DNA of 64,000 nucleotides from Actinoplanes solisilvae. GTDB taxonomy: Bacteria; Actinomycetota; Actinomycetes; Mycobacteriales; Micromonosporaceae. The DNA is taken from NCBI RefSeq assembly GCF_003999975.1, contig NZ_RJAC01000032.1, positions 16,085-80,084 of the forward strand, written 5' to 3'. Positions 34,855-43,934 of this stretch are shown piece by piece (the stretch's first letter is position 1; each line of letters starts with the position of its first letter). Made by a program: the position numbers and the translations under genes. The notes under the pieces are model-generated. The model made no database searches, was not told where the DNA came from, and was given only the letters and a program-made list of their open reading frames with translations.

Positions 34855-35748
34855 TCATGCCTTCACCGCTCCCGCGCCGAGGTCCACCCGCCAATAGCGT
34901 TGCAGCGTGAGGAACAGGACCACGAGCGGCACGATGGACAGCAGCGCCCCCGTCACGACCGACGTGTACATGGCCGGTTGCGTCGCGCCCTGGTTCAGCA
35001 GGCCGCTCAGCCCGACGGTCACGGGGAAGAGCCTGTCGTCGCCGAGCATGATGAACGGCAGCATGTAGTTGTTCCAGATGGCCACGAACTGGAACAGGAA
35101 CACGGTGACGAGCCCCGAGCGCATCATCGGCAGCGCCACCCGCACGAACGCGCGCCAATCACCGGCGCCGTCCATGCGGGCCGCCTCCAGCACCTCGTTC
35201 GGCACCGTCGCCGCCGCGAAGATCCGGCACAGATAGATCCCGTACGGGCTGATCATGCTGGGCAGGAGCACCGACCAGTAGGTGTTCGTCATCCCGACCT
35301 TGGCCAGCAGCAGGTATTGCGGCACGGCCAGGATCACCGACGGCACGAGCACCCCGGCCAGTACGAGGTTGAAGGCCAGCGCCTTGCCCCGGAAGTCGTA
35401 CTTGGCCAGCGCGAAACCCGCCATCGCCGACACCAGCGTCGAGGCGGCCGCGCCCACCCCGGCGAAGATGCCCGAGTTGACCATCCAGCGCCAGTAGAGG
35501 CCGTCGCGATAGTCGCTGAGGAACGCGATGTTGTCGAACAGGTGCACGCTCGGCGTGAACGTGAACGTGTTGAACAGCTCGCTCGCGCTCTTGGTCGACG
35601 CGATCACGACCCAGAGAACCGGCAGCAGACAGTACGCCGCTCCGAGCAGCAGAAGCACGGTCGCGGTGGGGCTGGTGCGGCGTCGCGGCCGTTCGCGCTC
35701 GGCCGGTGCCGCTGGTGGTGCGGCGACGGGAACGGTGGTGACGGCCAT
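34855..35748 (-). CDS. ABC sugar transporter permease, MalG type (galactan locus)
   Basis: Membrane subunit of 297 residues with about six hydrophobic segments. The Ala/Pro/Arg-rich N-terminus precedes TATVLLLLGAAYCLLPVLWV. The EAA loop is EVLEAARMDGAGDWRAFVRV. It starts two bases downstream of the MalF-type permease stop and ends 64 bases before the LacI gene. It should import galacto- or arabinogalacto-oligosaccharides together with the adjacent subunits. No ATPase is encoded nearby. Confidence 0.9.
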   Translation of the reverse strand: MAVTTVPVAAPPAAPAERERPRRRTSPTATVLLLLGAAYCLLPVLWVVIASTKSASELFNTFTFTPSVHLFDNIAFLSDYRDGLYWRWMVNSGIFAGVGAAASTLVSAMAGFALAKYDFRGKALAFNLVLAGVLVPSVILAVPQYLLLAKVGMTNTYWSVLLPSMISPYGIYLCRIFAAATVPNEVLEAARMDGAGDWRAFVRVALPMMRSGLVTVFLFQFVAIWNNYMLPFIMLGDDRLFPVTVGLSGLLNQGATQPAMYTSVVTGALLSIVPLVVLFLTLQRYWRVDLGAGAVKA

Positions 35749-35750
35749 GA

Positions 35751-36662
35751 TCAGTTCTCCTGACTGAAGGCCCGCGAGCCGACGAGCTTGAGGAAGCCGT
35801 AGGAGAGGACGAACGTCGCCGCCGCGATGATCACGGAGGTCGCCGCGGCCGCGTAGATGTCGTTGCGTACGAACGCGTCCCGGTAGACCTTCATCAGCGG
35901 CGTCCACGTCGTCGAGATCGTGTTGCTGAGCGGTCGCAACGTCATCGGCTCGGCGAAGACCTGCAACGTCGCGATGAGCGAGAACAGGAACGTCATGACC
36001 AGCGACGGCCCGATCACCGGCACCTTGATGCGCAGCGCGATCTGGATGTCGGAGGCGCCGTCGATGCGGGCCGCCTCGAACAGGTCGGTCGGGATCGCCC
36101 GCAGCGCGGTATAAAGCACGATCATGTTGAAACCGGTTCCGCCCCAGATCGCGATGTTCGCGACCGCGTAGAGCACCCAGGACGAGCTCAGCGCGTCGGG
36201 CGCGGTGATCCCCACGCCGCCGAGCACGTCCACGATCGGGCTGACCCTCGGCAGGTAGAGAAAGCCCCACAGCAGTGAGGCGATCACGGCCGGCACGGCG
36301 TACGGAAGGAAGATCGCGGTGCGGGTGAAGGTGCCCACCCGCGTGCGCCCCGCGTCGAGCAGCAGGGCCAGCACCAGCGCGAGGCCGAGCATCACCGGAA
36401 CCACGATCAGCCCGTACGCCCCCACGCGCAGCACGCTCGGCACGAACTCGGGGTCGGTGAGCGAGCGTGCGTAGTTGGTCAGTCCCGCCCAGACCTCGGT
36501 GCGCGCGCCCTTGCCCAGCCCGAGCCCGCTGACCCTGACCCGGCGCAGGCTCAGGTAGACGGCGTACCCGATCGGGGCGGCCAGGAACGCGGCGAAGAGC
36601 ACCAGCGCCGGGGTCAGGAACAGGTAGGGCGCCCCCGCACGCCGCCTGGAGGTCGACGCCAT
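35751..36662 (-). CDS. ABC sugar transporter permease, MalF type (galactan locus)
   Basis: Membrane subunit of 303 residues: an N-terminal helix (APYLFLTPALVLFAAFLAAP), an extracytoplasmic loop, then five more hydrophobic segments. The EAA loop DLFEAARIDGASDIQIALRI lies near residues 195-214. It begins two bases after the binding-protein stop, a tight operon arrangement. Confidence 0.9.
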   Translation of the reverse strand: MASTSRRRAGAPYLFLTPALVLFAAFLAAPIGYAVYLSLRRVRVSGLGLGKGARTEVWAGLTNYARSLTDPEFVPSVLRVGAYGLIVVPVMLGLALVLALLLDAGRTRVGTFTRTAIFLPYAVPAVIASLLWGFLYLPRVSPIVDVLGGVGITAPDALSSSWVLYAVANIAIWGGTGFNMIVLYTALRAIPTDLFEAARIDGASDIQIALRIKVPVIGPSLVMTFLFSLIATLQVFAEPMTLRPLSNTISTTWTPLMKVYRDAFVRNDIYAAAATSVIIAAATFVLSYGFLKLVGSRAFSQEN

Positions 36663-36664
36663 GA

Positions 36665-37960
36665 TCAGCCGGCGACCGTGAATCCGGCGTTCTTCAGGTC
36701 ACCGACCGTGGCCTGCTGGATCGTGTCGAGTGCGGCGCCGAACGCGGCCGCCTTCCTGCCCTCGGCCGCCTTGCCGAACGCGTCGTTGTAGGCGCTGTAG
36801 GCGACGTTCACGTTCGGGCCGTAGGTGAACGGCTTGGTGATCTTCCCGGCCTCGGCGGCGATCGTATAGAAGTCCTTCTGGTCGCCGAAGAACGCCGGCG
36901 GTTCGGTCAGCGCGACACTGGTGGCGTCGTTCGCGGCCGGGTAGACGTTGGCCGTGCCGGCGAGCGCCTTGATCGCGGCCGGGTCGGTGTTCAGCCACTT
37001 CACGAACTCGGCGGCCTGGGCCTTGTGCTTGGTCTGCGAGGTGACGCTGGTGGCCGAGCCGCCCCAGTTGCCGTTCGCGGGCGCCGCGGCGTCCCAGTTG
37101 GGCAGCAGCGTGGTCTTCCACTTGCCCTTCGTCGAGGCCGCGTTCCCCTCGAGTACGCCCGGACCCCAGACCGCGCCGAGCCAGCCGACCTGGGTGCCGT
37201 CGTTCAGCGCGGCGTTCCACTCGGGCGTGTACATCGGCTTGTTGTTGATGACGCCCTCCTGAACGAGACCGCCCCAGTAGTCGGCGACCTTCTTCGTGGC
37301 GGCGTCGTTCACGGCGACGGTCCACGACTCGCCCTGCACGCCCCACCACGAGGCGCCGGCCTGCTGGGCGAGGCCCGCGAACCAGCCGGGGTCGTTGGAC
37401 GAGAACGTGCCGAGGTACTGCTTCGGGTTCGCCTTGTGGATCTTCCGGGCCGCCTCGGCGTACTCGGACCAGGTCTTGGGAACCTGCACGCCCGCCTTTT
37501 CGAAGATGTCGGCGCGGTAGAAGAACATCATCGGGCCGGAGTCCTGCGGGACGCCGTAGACGGCCTCGGAGCCCAGGGTGACCGCGTTCCAGGCCGACTC
37601 GGGGAACTTGGCCTTGAGGTCGCCGGCCTCCTTGGCGATGTCGGCGACGGCGTCGGCCGCGACCAGGGTCGGGATCTTCTGGTATTCGGCCTGCATGACG
37701 TCGGGGGCGCCGCTGCCGGCCTTGATCGCGGTGAGCAGCTTGGCCACCGCGGGGTCGCCGCCGTCCTGCTTGTTCACGGTGACCTGAATGTTCGGATGGG
37801 TCGCGTTCCAGCCCTCGACGACCTTGTCCATGTTCGGCGCCCAGCTCCAGTAGGTGAGGGCGACCTTCTCGTTCGTGCTCTCCGAGCTTTTGTCTTCGGA
37901 ACAGGCGGCCGTAGTCATCAGCAGCGCCGCGGCCAGCACCCCGGCGAACACCTTCTTCAT
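36665..37960 (-). CDS. ABC solute-binding lipoprotein (galactan locus)
   Basis: Extracellular family-1 sugar-binding lipoprotein of 431 residues. The signal MKKVFAGVLAAALLMTTAAC places the lipidated Cys at residue 20. The mature domain shows ALTYWSWAPNMDKVVEGWNA, GSGAPDVMQAEY and TSVTSQTKHKAQAAEFVKWL. AAGGAGG precedes the ATG. It is the first gene of the importer-LacI-GH53 operon, and the operator pair upstream controls it. The probable ligand is a galactan oligosaccharide, judged from GH53 and GH35. Confidence 0.92.
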   Translation of the reverse strand: MKKVFAGVLAAALLMTTAACSEDKSSESTNEKVALTYWSWAPNMDKVVEGWNATHPNIQVTVNKQDGGDPAVAKLLTAIKAGSGAPDVMQAEYQKIPTLVAADAVADIAKEAGDLKAKFPESAWNAVTLGSEAVYGVPQDSGPMMFFYRADIFEKAGVQVPKTWSEYAEAARKIHKANPKQYLGTFSSNDPGWFAGLAQQAGASWWGVQGESWTVAVNDAATKKVADYWGGLVQEGVINNKPMYTPEWNAALNDGTQVGWLGAVWGPGVLEGNAASTKGKWKTTLLPNWDAAAPANGNWGGSATSVTSQTKHKAQAAEFVKWLNTDPAAIKALAGTANVYPAANDATSVALTEPPAFFGDQKDFYTIAAEAGKITKPFTYGPNVNVAYSAYNDAFGKAAEGRKAAAFGAALDTIQQATVGDLKNAGFTVAG

Positions 37961-38017
37961 CGATCCTCCTTGATCGCATCGGGCCCGCCGAGGGAGACGT
38001 ACGTCACCGAACGAGGC

Positions 38018-38033
38018 CTGTGACCGGTTACAG
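38018..38033. promoter_or_regulatory. LacI-type operator, copy 1 (galactan locus)
   Basis: CTGTGACCGGTTACAG, a near-perfect inverted repeat centred on ACCGGT. It lies downstream of a TTGACT -35-like element (38053-38058, minus strand) and so covers the -10 region of the binding-protein promoter. Confidence 0.8.
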
Positions 38034-38075
38034 TGAGCCTCGCTTTCCTTAAAGTCAAGAGGGCTGTGTTGGCGC

Positions 38076-38091
38076 CTGTGACCGGTTACAG
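38076..38091. promoter_or_regulatory. LacI-type operator, copy 2 (galactan locus)
   Basis: An exact second copy of the 16-mer, 58 bases from the first and about 30 bases before the GH35 start, placed to repress the beta-galactosidase gene. Confidence 0.8.
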
Positions 38092-38121
38092 TCACGGCTC
38101 CAGTGTTCCGAGGAGGCCTCG

Positions 38122-40551
38122 TTGACCGTCGATCCGCTGTTCGTCGCGCACCGTCCCTGGTCCTCGCCCCTGCGGCGGCCGCGGATGAGCAACGACGAGG
38201 ACGTGCGGCCGGGTCTGTCGCTGACCAGCCGCTACCTGTCGCGCGACGGGGTGCCGGTCATCCCGGTGTCGGGCGAGTTGCACTACAGCCGGGTGCCGCG
38301 CGACCGCTGGGCCGACCGGCTGCGGCAGATGCGCGCCGGCGGGGTCACCGTCGTCGCCAGCTATGTGTTCTGGCTGCACCACGTGCCGGTTCCGGGGGCA
38401 GCGCGCTTCGACGGCAATCTCGACGTCGCCGCCTTCATCGACGAGGTGCACCGCGCGGGTCTCGACATGGTGCTGCGCGTCGGGCCCTGGTGCCACGGCG
38501 AGAGCCGCAACGGCGGATTCCCCGACTGGGTGCAGCAGGCGCCGGTCGTCCACCGCACCGACGATCCGGCCTATCTCGCGTTGGTCTCGGAGTGGTTCGG
38601 GCAGCTCGGGCGGGCTGTCGACGGCCGCTCCCTGCTCGGCGTCCAGCTCGAGAACGAGCTTTACGACCAGCCCGGTCACCTGGTCACGCTCAAGCGGCTG
38701 GCCCGGGCGGCCGGGATGGAGGCGCCGCTGTGGACGGCGACCGCGTGGGGCGGGGCCGACCTGCCCGAGGGGGAGGTGCTGCCGCTCTACGGGGGTTACG
38801 GCGACGGGTTCTGGGTGGACGCCGACGCGCCGTGGGACCCGACGTTTCGCGACCACTACTTCTTCTCGCACCTCTGGGACGACCCCGGCATCGGCGCCGA
38901 CCTGCGGCGGTTGCACGAGGCTCGATTGAGCACGGCCCAGCCCCGTACGCCGTCCGCGCTCTTCCCGCCGGCGACCTGCGAACTCGGCGGGGGAATGGCC
39001 ACGGCCTACCACCGGCGGCCCCGGCCCACGGCCCTCGACGTGGCGACGATCGCCCATTGCAAAATCGGCAACGGATCGGCCTGGCAGGGCTACTACATGT
39101 ACGCCGGAGGAACGAACCCGCAGCATGCCGCCGGGGCGGGCGCGGACGGCGATGTCGCCCTGGACATGCAGGAATCGCACGCCACCGGCTACCCGAACGA
39201 CCTCCCTCGCCTCGGTTACGACTTCCACGCGCCGATCGGCGAATCCGGGCTGCTCGCCGCCAGTCACGCCTCGCTTCGCAGGCAGCACGCGTTCCTCGCT
39301 GCCTTCGGCGACCGGCTCGCCGAGATGCCCTCGACCCTCCCGCTGGTCCGCCCGGGCGGCGTCGACGATTCGACCACCCTGCGGTGGGCGCTGCGCAGCG
39401 ACGGCGACAGCGGCTTCCTCTTCGTGGCCTGGCACCAGCCGCACTTCCCGCTGCCGGCCTATCGCGGTGCCCGCTTCCGGGTGGCGCTGGGCACGACCGA
39501 GCTGACCCTGCCGGCCGAGCCGATCGACATCCCGCCGGGCACGATCGCGTGCTGGCCCTTGCGTCTGACAGTGGCTGGCGCCCGCCTCGACTGGGCCACC
39601 GCGACGGCCCTGACCGTCCTGCCCGGCACGCCCAGGACCGCCACGCCCGCTGCGCCCGCCGAGGTTTCCATGCCCGCCGCGCCCGCCCCGGTTTCCGCGC
39701 CCGCTGCTCCCGCCCCGGTTTCCGCGCCCGCCCCGGTTTCCGCGCCCGCCGCTCCCGCCCCGGTTTCCACCCTGGTTCTCGTCGCCTCGCCCGGTGTTGA
39801 GGCAACCTTCGCAATCGATAATCGAGTAGCGAGAATCGAGCCGAGCCTGGAGCCGGTGCGGATCTCGGACGCACTCGACCTGCTCGTGCTGCCCGCGTCG
39901 GTTGCCGACTCGATCTGGGTCGTCGAGAACGGACCCGCCCGTCGCCTGTTGCTCTCGGACGACGAGCTGCGCTGGGGCGCCGACGGCCGGATCGAAGTGA
40001 TCACGTCCGGCTCACCCGACGTGCGCGTCTACAACCCGGCGGCCGGGTTCGTCGCGTTGCCCCTGTCCGGCGCGGCTACCGGTTCCGAGTCAACGGCCCG
40101 CACCGATCTCGTGCGCCCCGCCGGCCGAGCGGTCCCGGTGGCGTACGGGAAATTCGACGGCCGCCAGTCCGCCCCCGCACCCGCGACGTTCGACGAGCTG
40201 GCCGCGGTCTACCGGATCACCGTCCCCCAGGTCCCGGACGATGTCGACGCGGTGCTGCACATCGAATGGGCCGGTGACGTCGGCGAACTCCGCGTCGACG
40301 GCCACCCCGCCACCGACCGGTTCTGGGACGGCTCGGCCTGGACGGTCGACCTGCGCGACGCCGGCTGGCACCCCGGCGCCGACGTGACCCTGCACCTGCT
40401 GCCCCTGGCCGCCGGCTCCACGGTGTCGCTGCCGCCCGACGCCCACGACCGCCTGCACCCCGTCGACGGTCAGCTCCTGGCCCTAGACAGGGTGCGGCTG
40501 CTTGCCCGGGCGACCTACCGGGAAGTTTTCCCCTCAGATCGGCAGTCGTAG
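38122..40551 (+). CDS. Beta-galactosidase (GH35)
   Basis: Exo-acting beta-galactosidase of 809 residues without a signal peptide, so it is cytoplasmic and acts on imported galactan fragments. GH35 features: VSGELHYSRVPRDRWADRLR, RVGPWCHGESRNGGFPDW, the acid/base Glu in GVQLENEL near residue 180 and the nucleophile Glu in TCELGGGM near 286, with beta domains to the C-terminus. The start is TTG at 38122, decided by AGGAGG five bases upstream; the next ATG has no ribosome site. An Ala/Pro/Val repeat and an AT-rich repeat lie together near residues 509-570, between the catalytic and beta domains. The two operators upstream imply repression by the LacI protein. Confidence 0.92.
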   Translation: MTVDPLFVAHRPWSSPLRRPRMSNDEDVRPGLSLTSRYLSRDGVPVIPVSGELHYSRVPRDRWADRLRQMRAGGVTVVASYVFWLHHVPVPGAARFDGNLDVAAFIDEVHRAGLDMVLRVGPWCHGESRNGGFPDWVQQAPVVHRTDDPAYLALVSEWFGQLGRAVDGRSLLGVQLENELYDQPGHLVTLKRLARAAGMEAPLWTATAWGGADLPEGEVLPLYGGYGDGFWVDADAPWDPTFRDHYFFSHLWDDPGIGADLRRLHEARLSTAQPRTPSALFPPATCELGGGMATAYHRRPRPTALDVATIAHCKIGNGSAWQGYYMYAGGTNPQHAAGAGADGDVALDMQESHATGYPNDLPRLGYDFHAPIGESGLLAASHASLRRQHAFLAAFGDRLAEMPSTLPLVRPGGVDDSTTLRWALRSDGDSGFLFVAWHQPHFPLPAYRGARFRVALGTTELTLPAEPIDIPPGTIACWPLRLTVAGARLDWATATALTVLPGTPRTATPAAPAEVSMPAAPAPVSAPAAPAPVSAPAPVSAPAAPAPVSTLVLVASPGVEATFAIDNRVARIEPSLEPVRISDALDLLVLPASVADSIWVVENGPARRLLLSDDELRWGADGRIEVITSGSPDVRVYNPAAGFVALPLSGAATGSESTARTDLVRPAGRAVPVAYGKFDGRQSAPAPATFDELAAVYRITVPQVPDDVDAVLHIEWAGDVGELRVDGHPATDRFWDGSAWTVDLRDAGWHPGADVTLHLLPLAAGSTVSLPPDAHDRLHPVDGQLLALDRVRLLARATYREVFPSDRQS
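39646..39768 (+). repeat. Imperfect coding repeat encoding (A)PAAPAPVS
   Basis: Repeats based on CCCGCCCCGGTTTCCGCG encode a Pro/Ala/Val linker inside the GH35 enzyme. The unit GCCCCGGTTTCC occurs four times. It is probably a slippage-expanded inter-domain linker. Confidence 0.85.
39812..39840 (+). repeat. Dispersed AT-rich repeat inside the GH35 gene
   Basis: CAATCGATAATCGAG followed by TAGCGAGAATCGAG encodes AIDNRVARIE. It shares its core with elements in the GH38 gene at 47411-47473 and with 47695-47724 (23 of 29 bases by eye against the latter's complement). See findings. Confidence 0.7.
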
Positions 40552-40568
40552 CGGCCGATCAGGTTTAT

Positions 40569-42083
40569 GTGACGACTTGGATCAGCCGGGCGATACCGGA
40601 CATTCGGCTGTCGGAGGCGGCGTTCGCTGCCCGCCACCGCACCCTGCGCGTCGTCCTGTCGTTGCTGTTCCCGGCGCTCGTCGGAGTGGCCGCGTTCCGG
40701 CCCCAGATCGACGTCCTGCTGGGTCAGCCGCACGGCGGGCACGCCAACGGCATCGCCGTCATGTGGGGAATGGTGGTGGCGACCGGCTTCTGCGCCGCCG
40801 TGGCCACCTTCGTCGAAAAGCGGCGGGCCGGTTCGCTCGTGGTGTCCCTGGGGCTGCTGCTCGGTTCCGGGGCGCTGGTCCACGCGGGTGGCGGCCTGAC
40901 CGACCTGCACTTCGCGTTCTTCGTCGTCCTCGGCCTGATCAGCCTCTACCAGGAGTGGCTGACCCTGCTGCTGTCCGTGGCGCTGGTCGCGGCCCACCAC
41001 ATGCTGGTCGGTCTGGTCATCCCCGGGCTGGTCTTCTCCGACCCCCGGGCCTGGGAGCACCCGGTGTTCTTCGCGCTGCTGCACGCCGGTTTCGTCCTCG
41101 CGATGTGCGCGGTCCAGCTCGCCTACTGGCGGTTCATCCGCCGCGCGCAGATCGAGATGCACAGCATGCAGGAGGAGGCGGCCGCCGAGCTGCGCCGTCG
41201 CGAGGAGCGTTACCGCGCCCTGGTGCAGGACTCGTGCGACGTCATCAACGTGGTGGACCGCAACGGAGTCCTCGACTCGGTCAGCCCCGCCGTCCAGGCC
41301 GTGATGGGTTACCACTCCTACGACCTGACCGGCACGAACTACTACGACCTGATCCACCCCGACGACGTGTATGCCCTCCGCGCCTTCCACGACAGCGGCC
41401 AGTCCGAACAGCGTACGGAGGTCCGCACGCGCCACGCCGACGGAAGCTGGCACTGGCACGACGTGACCATGCGCGACCTGACCGGCCAACCCGCGGTCGG
41501 CGGCATCGTCATCAGTCACCGCGACGTGACCGAGCGGCGCGAATTCCAGGACCTGCTGCAGCACGAGGCCGCTCACGACGTGCTCACCGGCCTGCTGAAC
41601 CGCGGCGCGCTGCTGAAGGCGCTCGACCGCGCGCTGGCCGCCCTGCCCGACAACCGCCGACTGGCCGTGCTGTTCATCGACCTGAACGACTTCAAGCCGA
41701 TCAACGACACCCTCGGTCACGAGGCCGGCGACAACCTGCTCGTCGCCGTAGCGACCGCCCTGCAGCGCTCGGTGCTGGGCTCGGACTCGGTCGGCCGGAT
41801 GGGCGGCGACGAGTTCGCCGTAGTGCTCGGAGACATCACGTCCGAGGAGAACGCGATCGCTGTCGCCGGCCGCATCCAGGCCGCCCTGGCCGAGGTGGTG
41901 ATCATAGGCGGCGCCGCGCTGCGCTGCACCGCCAGCATCGGCATCGGCCTGACCACCCCCGACTGCGCCGGCACCGACGAACTGCTGCGCCGAGCCGACA
42001 CCGCCATGTACCAGGCCAAACGTGCCAAGGGCATCGGCTGGGCCGTCTACGGCGACGACCAGCGCGTCGCCGACCCCGTCTGA
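40569..42083 (+). CDS. Membrane PAS-GGDEF diguanylate cyclase
   Basis: Makes the second messenger c-di-GMP from GTP. The 504 residues have five or six membrane helices (about 25-200), a PAS domain (about 210-320; RYRALVQDSCDVINVVDRNG, GSWHWHDVTMRDL) and a GGDEF domain with the intact motif GGDEF near 413-417 and FIDLNDFKPINDTLGHEAGD. No RxxD inhibitory site is seen at the usual place five residues upstream, so product inhibition may be absent. The start is GTG at 40569; the overlapping ATG reads into a stop. It starts 17 bases after the GH35 gene and may be cotranscribed. Confidence 0.92.
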   Translation: MTTWISRAIPDIRLSEAAFAARHRTLRVVLSLLFPALVGVAAFRPQIDVLLGQPHGGHANGIAVMWGMVVATGFCAAVATFVEKRRAGSLVVSLGLLLGSGALVHAGGGLTDLHFAFFVVLGLISLYQEWLTLLLSVALVAAHHMLVGLVIPGLVFSDPRAWEHPVFFALLHAGFVLAMCAVQLAYWRFIRRAQIEMHSMQEEAAAELRRREERYRALVQDSCDVINVVDRNGVLDSVSPAVQAVMGYHSYDLTGTNYYDLIHPDDVYALRAFHDSGQSEQRTEVRTRHADGSWHWHDVTMRDLTGQPAVGGIVISHRDVTERREFQDLLQHEAAHDVLTGLLNRGALLKALDRALAALPDNRRLAVLFIDLNDFKPINDTLGHEAGDNLLVAVATALQRSVLGSDSVGRMGGDEFAVVLGDITSEENAIAVAGRIQAALAEVVIIGGAALRCTASIGIGLTTPDCAGTDELLRRADTAMYQAKRAKGIGWAVYGDDQRVADPV

Positions 42084-42140
42084 CAAGCAGCCCCGGCGAC
42101 CAGCGCCGCCAGCCCGGCCTCAGCCGTCAAAGCGTAAGAA

Positions 42141-43490
42141 TCAGCCCCCGTTGGAAATAGAGATCATTTCCGACCGAGGAACAACCTTGACCCGCTTACG
42201 CCCGTGCGGCTCCCCCAGCGAGATCTCATGAGAGTCCAGCCGCTTCCACCCGTCCCAGGTGGTGAACCCGAGCCCGCGCCCCGAGAGATAAGCCAGCACA
42301 TCCCCCGGCTCACGCTGCGCGGCCAAGGGCAACGACGCGACGTCGGCCAGCAGACTGGTCACCGTTTCGTTCGCGTCCTTCTTGGTGTGCCCGATCAAAC
42401 CGACCGGCCCGCGCTTGATCCACCCGGTCGCGTAAAGCCCCGGCACGTGGTTGCCGTCGAGGTCGAGCACCCTTCCTGCCTCGTGCGGCACCGTCCCCGT
42501 AGCGTGGTCGAACGGCAGGTCGGCGATAGGTGTGCTCAGGTAGCCGATCGCCCGGTACACCGCCTGCACGTCCCAGTCCGTGACCTCTCCGGTTCCTCGC
42601 ACCCAGCCGTCGCCGGTCAGTTCCTGCTTCTCCGTGCGCAACCCCGTCACGCCGTCCGCGTCGCCCAGCACCTCGATCGGCGCCTGCAGGAAGTGCAGGT
42701 GGAGCCTCCTCGGCCGGTCGCGGGGGTCGCGCGCGCACCAGTTCGACAGCGTGTCGACGCACATCTTCAGCGAGCGCTTCGCGCGGATCGCCGCCATGCT
42801 GCCCTCGTCGAATTCCATGCCCTCCGGGTGCACCACGACTTCGACGTTCGGTGACTCGTCGAGTTCGCGCAGTTCCATCGGGGTGAATTTGACCTGGCCC
42901 GGCCCGCGCCGCGAGAACACGTGTACGTCGGTGACCGGGCTGGCGAGCAGCCCTTTGTGCACGTTGTCCGGGATCTCGGTCTCGAGCAGTTCGTCGGCCG
43001 TCTTGGCGAGGACGCGGGCCACGTCGACCGCCACGTTCCCGGCTCCGATCACGGCCACCTTCGTCGCGGTCAAGGGCCATTCCCGGGGTACGTCGGGGTG
43101 GCCGTCGTACCAGGAGACGAAGTCGGCCGCTCCGAAGCTGCCCGGCAGGTCGATCCCGGGAATGTCGAGGCCGCGGTCCTTGTCGGCCCCGGTCGCGAGG
43201 ATGGTCGCGTCGTAGAACGCGGTCAGCTCCTCGGGCTTGACGTCGACGCCGTAGTCGACGTTGCCGATGAACCTGATCCTGGGGTTCTCCAGCACGTGGT
43301 GCAGGGCCGTGATGATTTCCTTGATCCGCGGGTGGTCGGGGGCGACCCCGTAGCGGATCAGGCCGTACGGCGTGGGCAGCCGGTCGAAGATGTCGACCGT
43401 CGCGGCCGGGGCCGCCTTGGTGAGAATGTCCGCCGCGTAGATGCCGGCTGGGCCGGCGCCGACGACGGCAACCCGAAGGGCGCGCTCCAT
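42141..43490 (-). CDS. fprA: Ferredoxin/adrenodoxin-type NADP reductase
   Basis: FAD flavoprotein of 449 residues that moves electrons between NADPH and ferredoxin, resembling mycobacterial FprA. Motifs: VAVVGAGPAGIYAADIL (FAD), LPTPYGLIRYGVAPDHPRIK, VAVIGAGNVAVDVARVLAKT (NADP), VHVFSRRGPGQVKFTPMELR, and GLYATGWIKRGPVGLIGHTK, which is diagnostic for this family. GGGAG precedes the ATG. It starts 10 bases after the sodN stop, so the two genes probably form an operon, linking NADPH-driven electron supply with superoxide defence. Confidence 0.94.
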   Translation of the reverse strand: MERALRVAVVGAGPAGIYAADILTKAAPAATVDIFDRLPTPYGLIRYGVAPDHPRIKEIITALHHVLENPRIRFIGNVDYGVDVKPEELTAFYDATILATGADKDRGLDIPGIDLPGSFGAADFVSWYDGHPDVPREWPLTATKVAVIGAGNVAVDVARVLAKTADELLETEIPDNVHKGLLASPVTDVHVFSRRGPGQVKFTPMELRELDESPNVEVVVHPEGMEFDEGSMAAIRAKRSLKMCVDTLSNWCARDPRDRPRRLHLHFLQAPIEVLGDADGVTGLRTEKQELTGDGWVRGTGEVTDWDVQAVYRAIGYLSTPIADLPFDHATGTVPHEAGRVLDLDGNHVPGLYATGWIKRGPVGLIGHTKKDANETVTSLLADVASLPLAAQREPGDVLAYLSGRGLGFTTWDGWKRLDSHEISLGEPHGRKRVKVVPRSEMISISNGG

Positions 43491-43499
43491 CGATCTCCC

Positions 43500-43904
43500 T
43501 CAGGCGTTCTTGGTGGCCCAGAAGATCGTCGAGATCTCCTCGATCTTCGCGAGCAGCTTTCCGGCGACCTCGGGGTCGGCCGAGCCCTTGGACCCGCCCG
43601 CCCCGGCCAGCTTGGTGGCCTCGTTGAACAGGCCGTGCAGTTCGGGGTACTTCTCGAAGTGCGGCGCCTTGAAGTAGTCGGTCCACAGCACCCACAGGTG
43701 GTGCTTGACCAGCTCGGCCCGCTGCTCCTTGATGACCAGAGCCCGCGTACGGAACTCCGGGTCCTCGTTGGCCTGGTACTTCTCGCAGATCGCCTTGACC
43801 GACTCCGCCTCGATCCGGGCCTGTGCGGGGTCGTACACGCCGCAGGGCAGGTCGCAGTGCGCGCTCACGACGGTGCGCGGGGTCAGGAAGCGGGGCAGTC
43901 GCAT
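43500..43904 (-). CDS. sodN: Nickel-containing superoxide dismutase
   Basis: Converts superoxide to H2O2 and O2 as a cytoplasmic hexamer. The 134 residues begin with a 15-residue propeptide ending VVSA, followed by the nickel hook HCDLPCGVYDP. After cleavage, His16, Cys17 and Cys21 become the His1, Cys2 and Cys6 ligands. The helical remainder (ESVKAICEKYQ, HHLWVLWTDYFKAPHFEKYP) matches NiSOD throughout. AAAGGA precedes the ATG. Maturation needs the SodX peptidase, which is usually encoded next to sodN, but here the neighbour is fprA and no sodX is visible in the window. Confidence 0.96.
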   Translation of the reverse strand: MRLPRFLTPRTVVSAHCDLPCGVYDPAQARIEAESVKAICEKYQANEDPEFRTRALVIKEQRAELVKHHLWVLWTDYFKAPHFEKYPELHGLFNEATKLAGAGGSKGSADPEVAGKLLAKIEEISTIFWATKNA

Positions 43905-43934
43905 CGGGGTCCTTTCTCGAAAACCGATCCCCGA

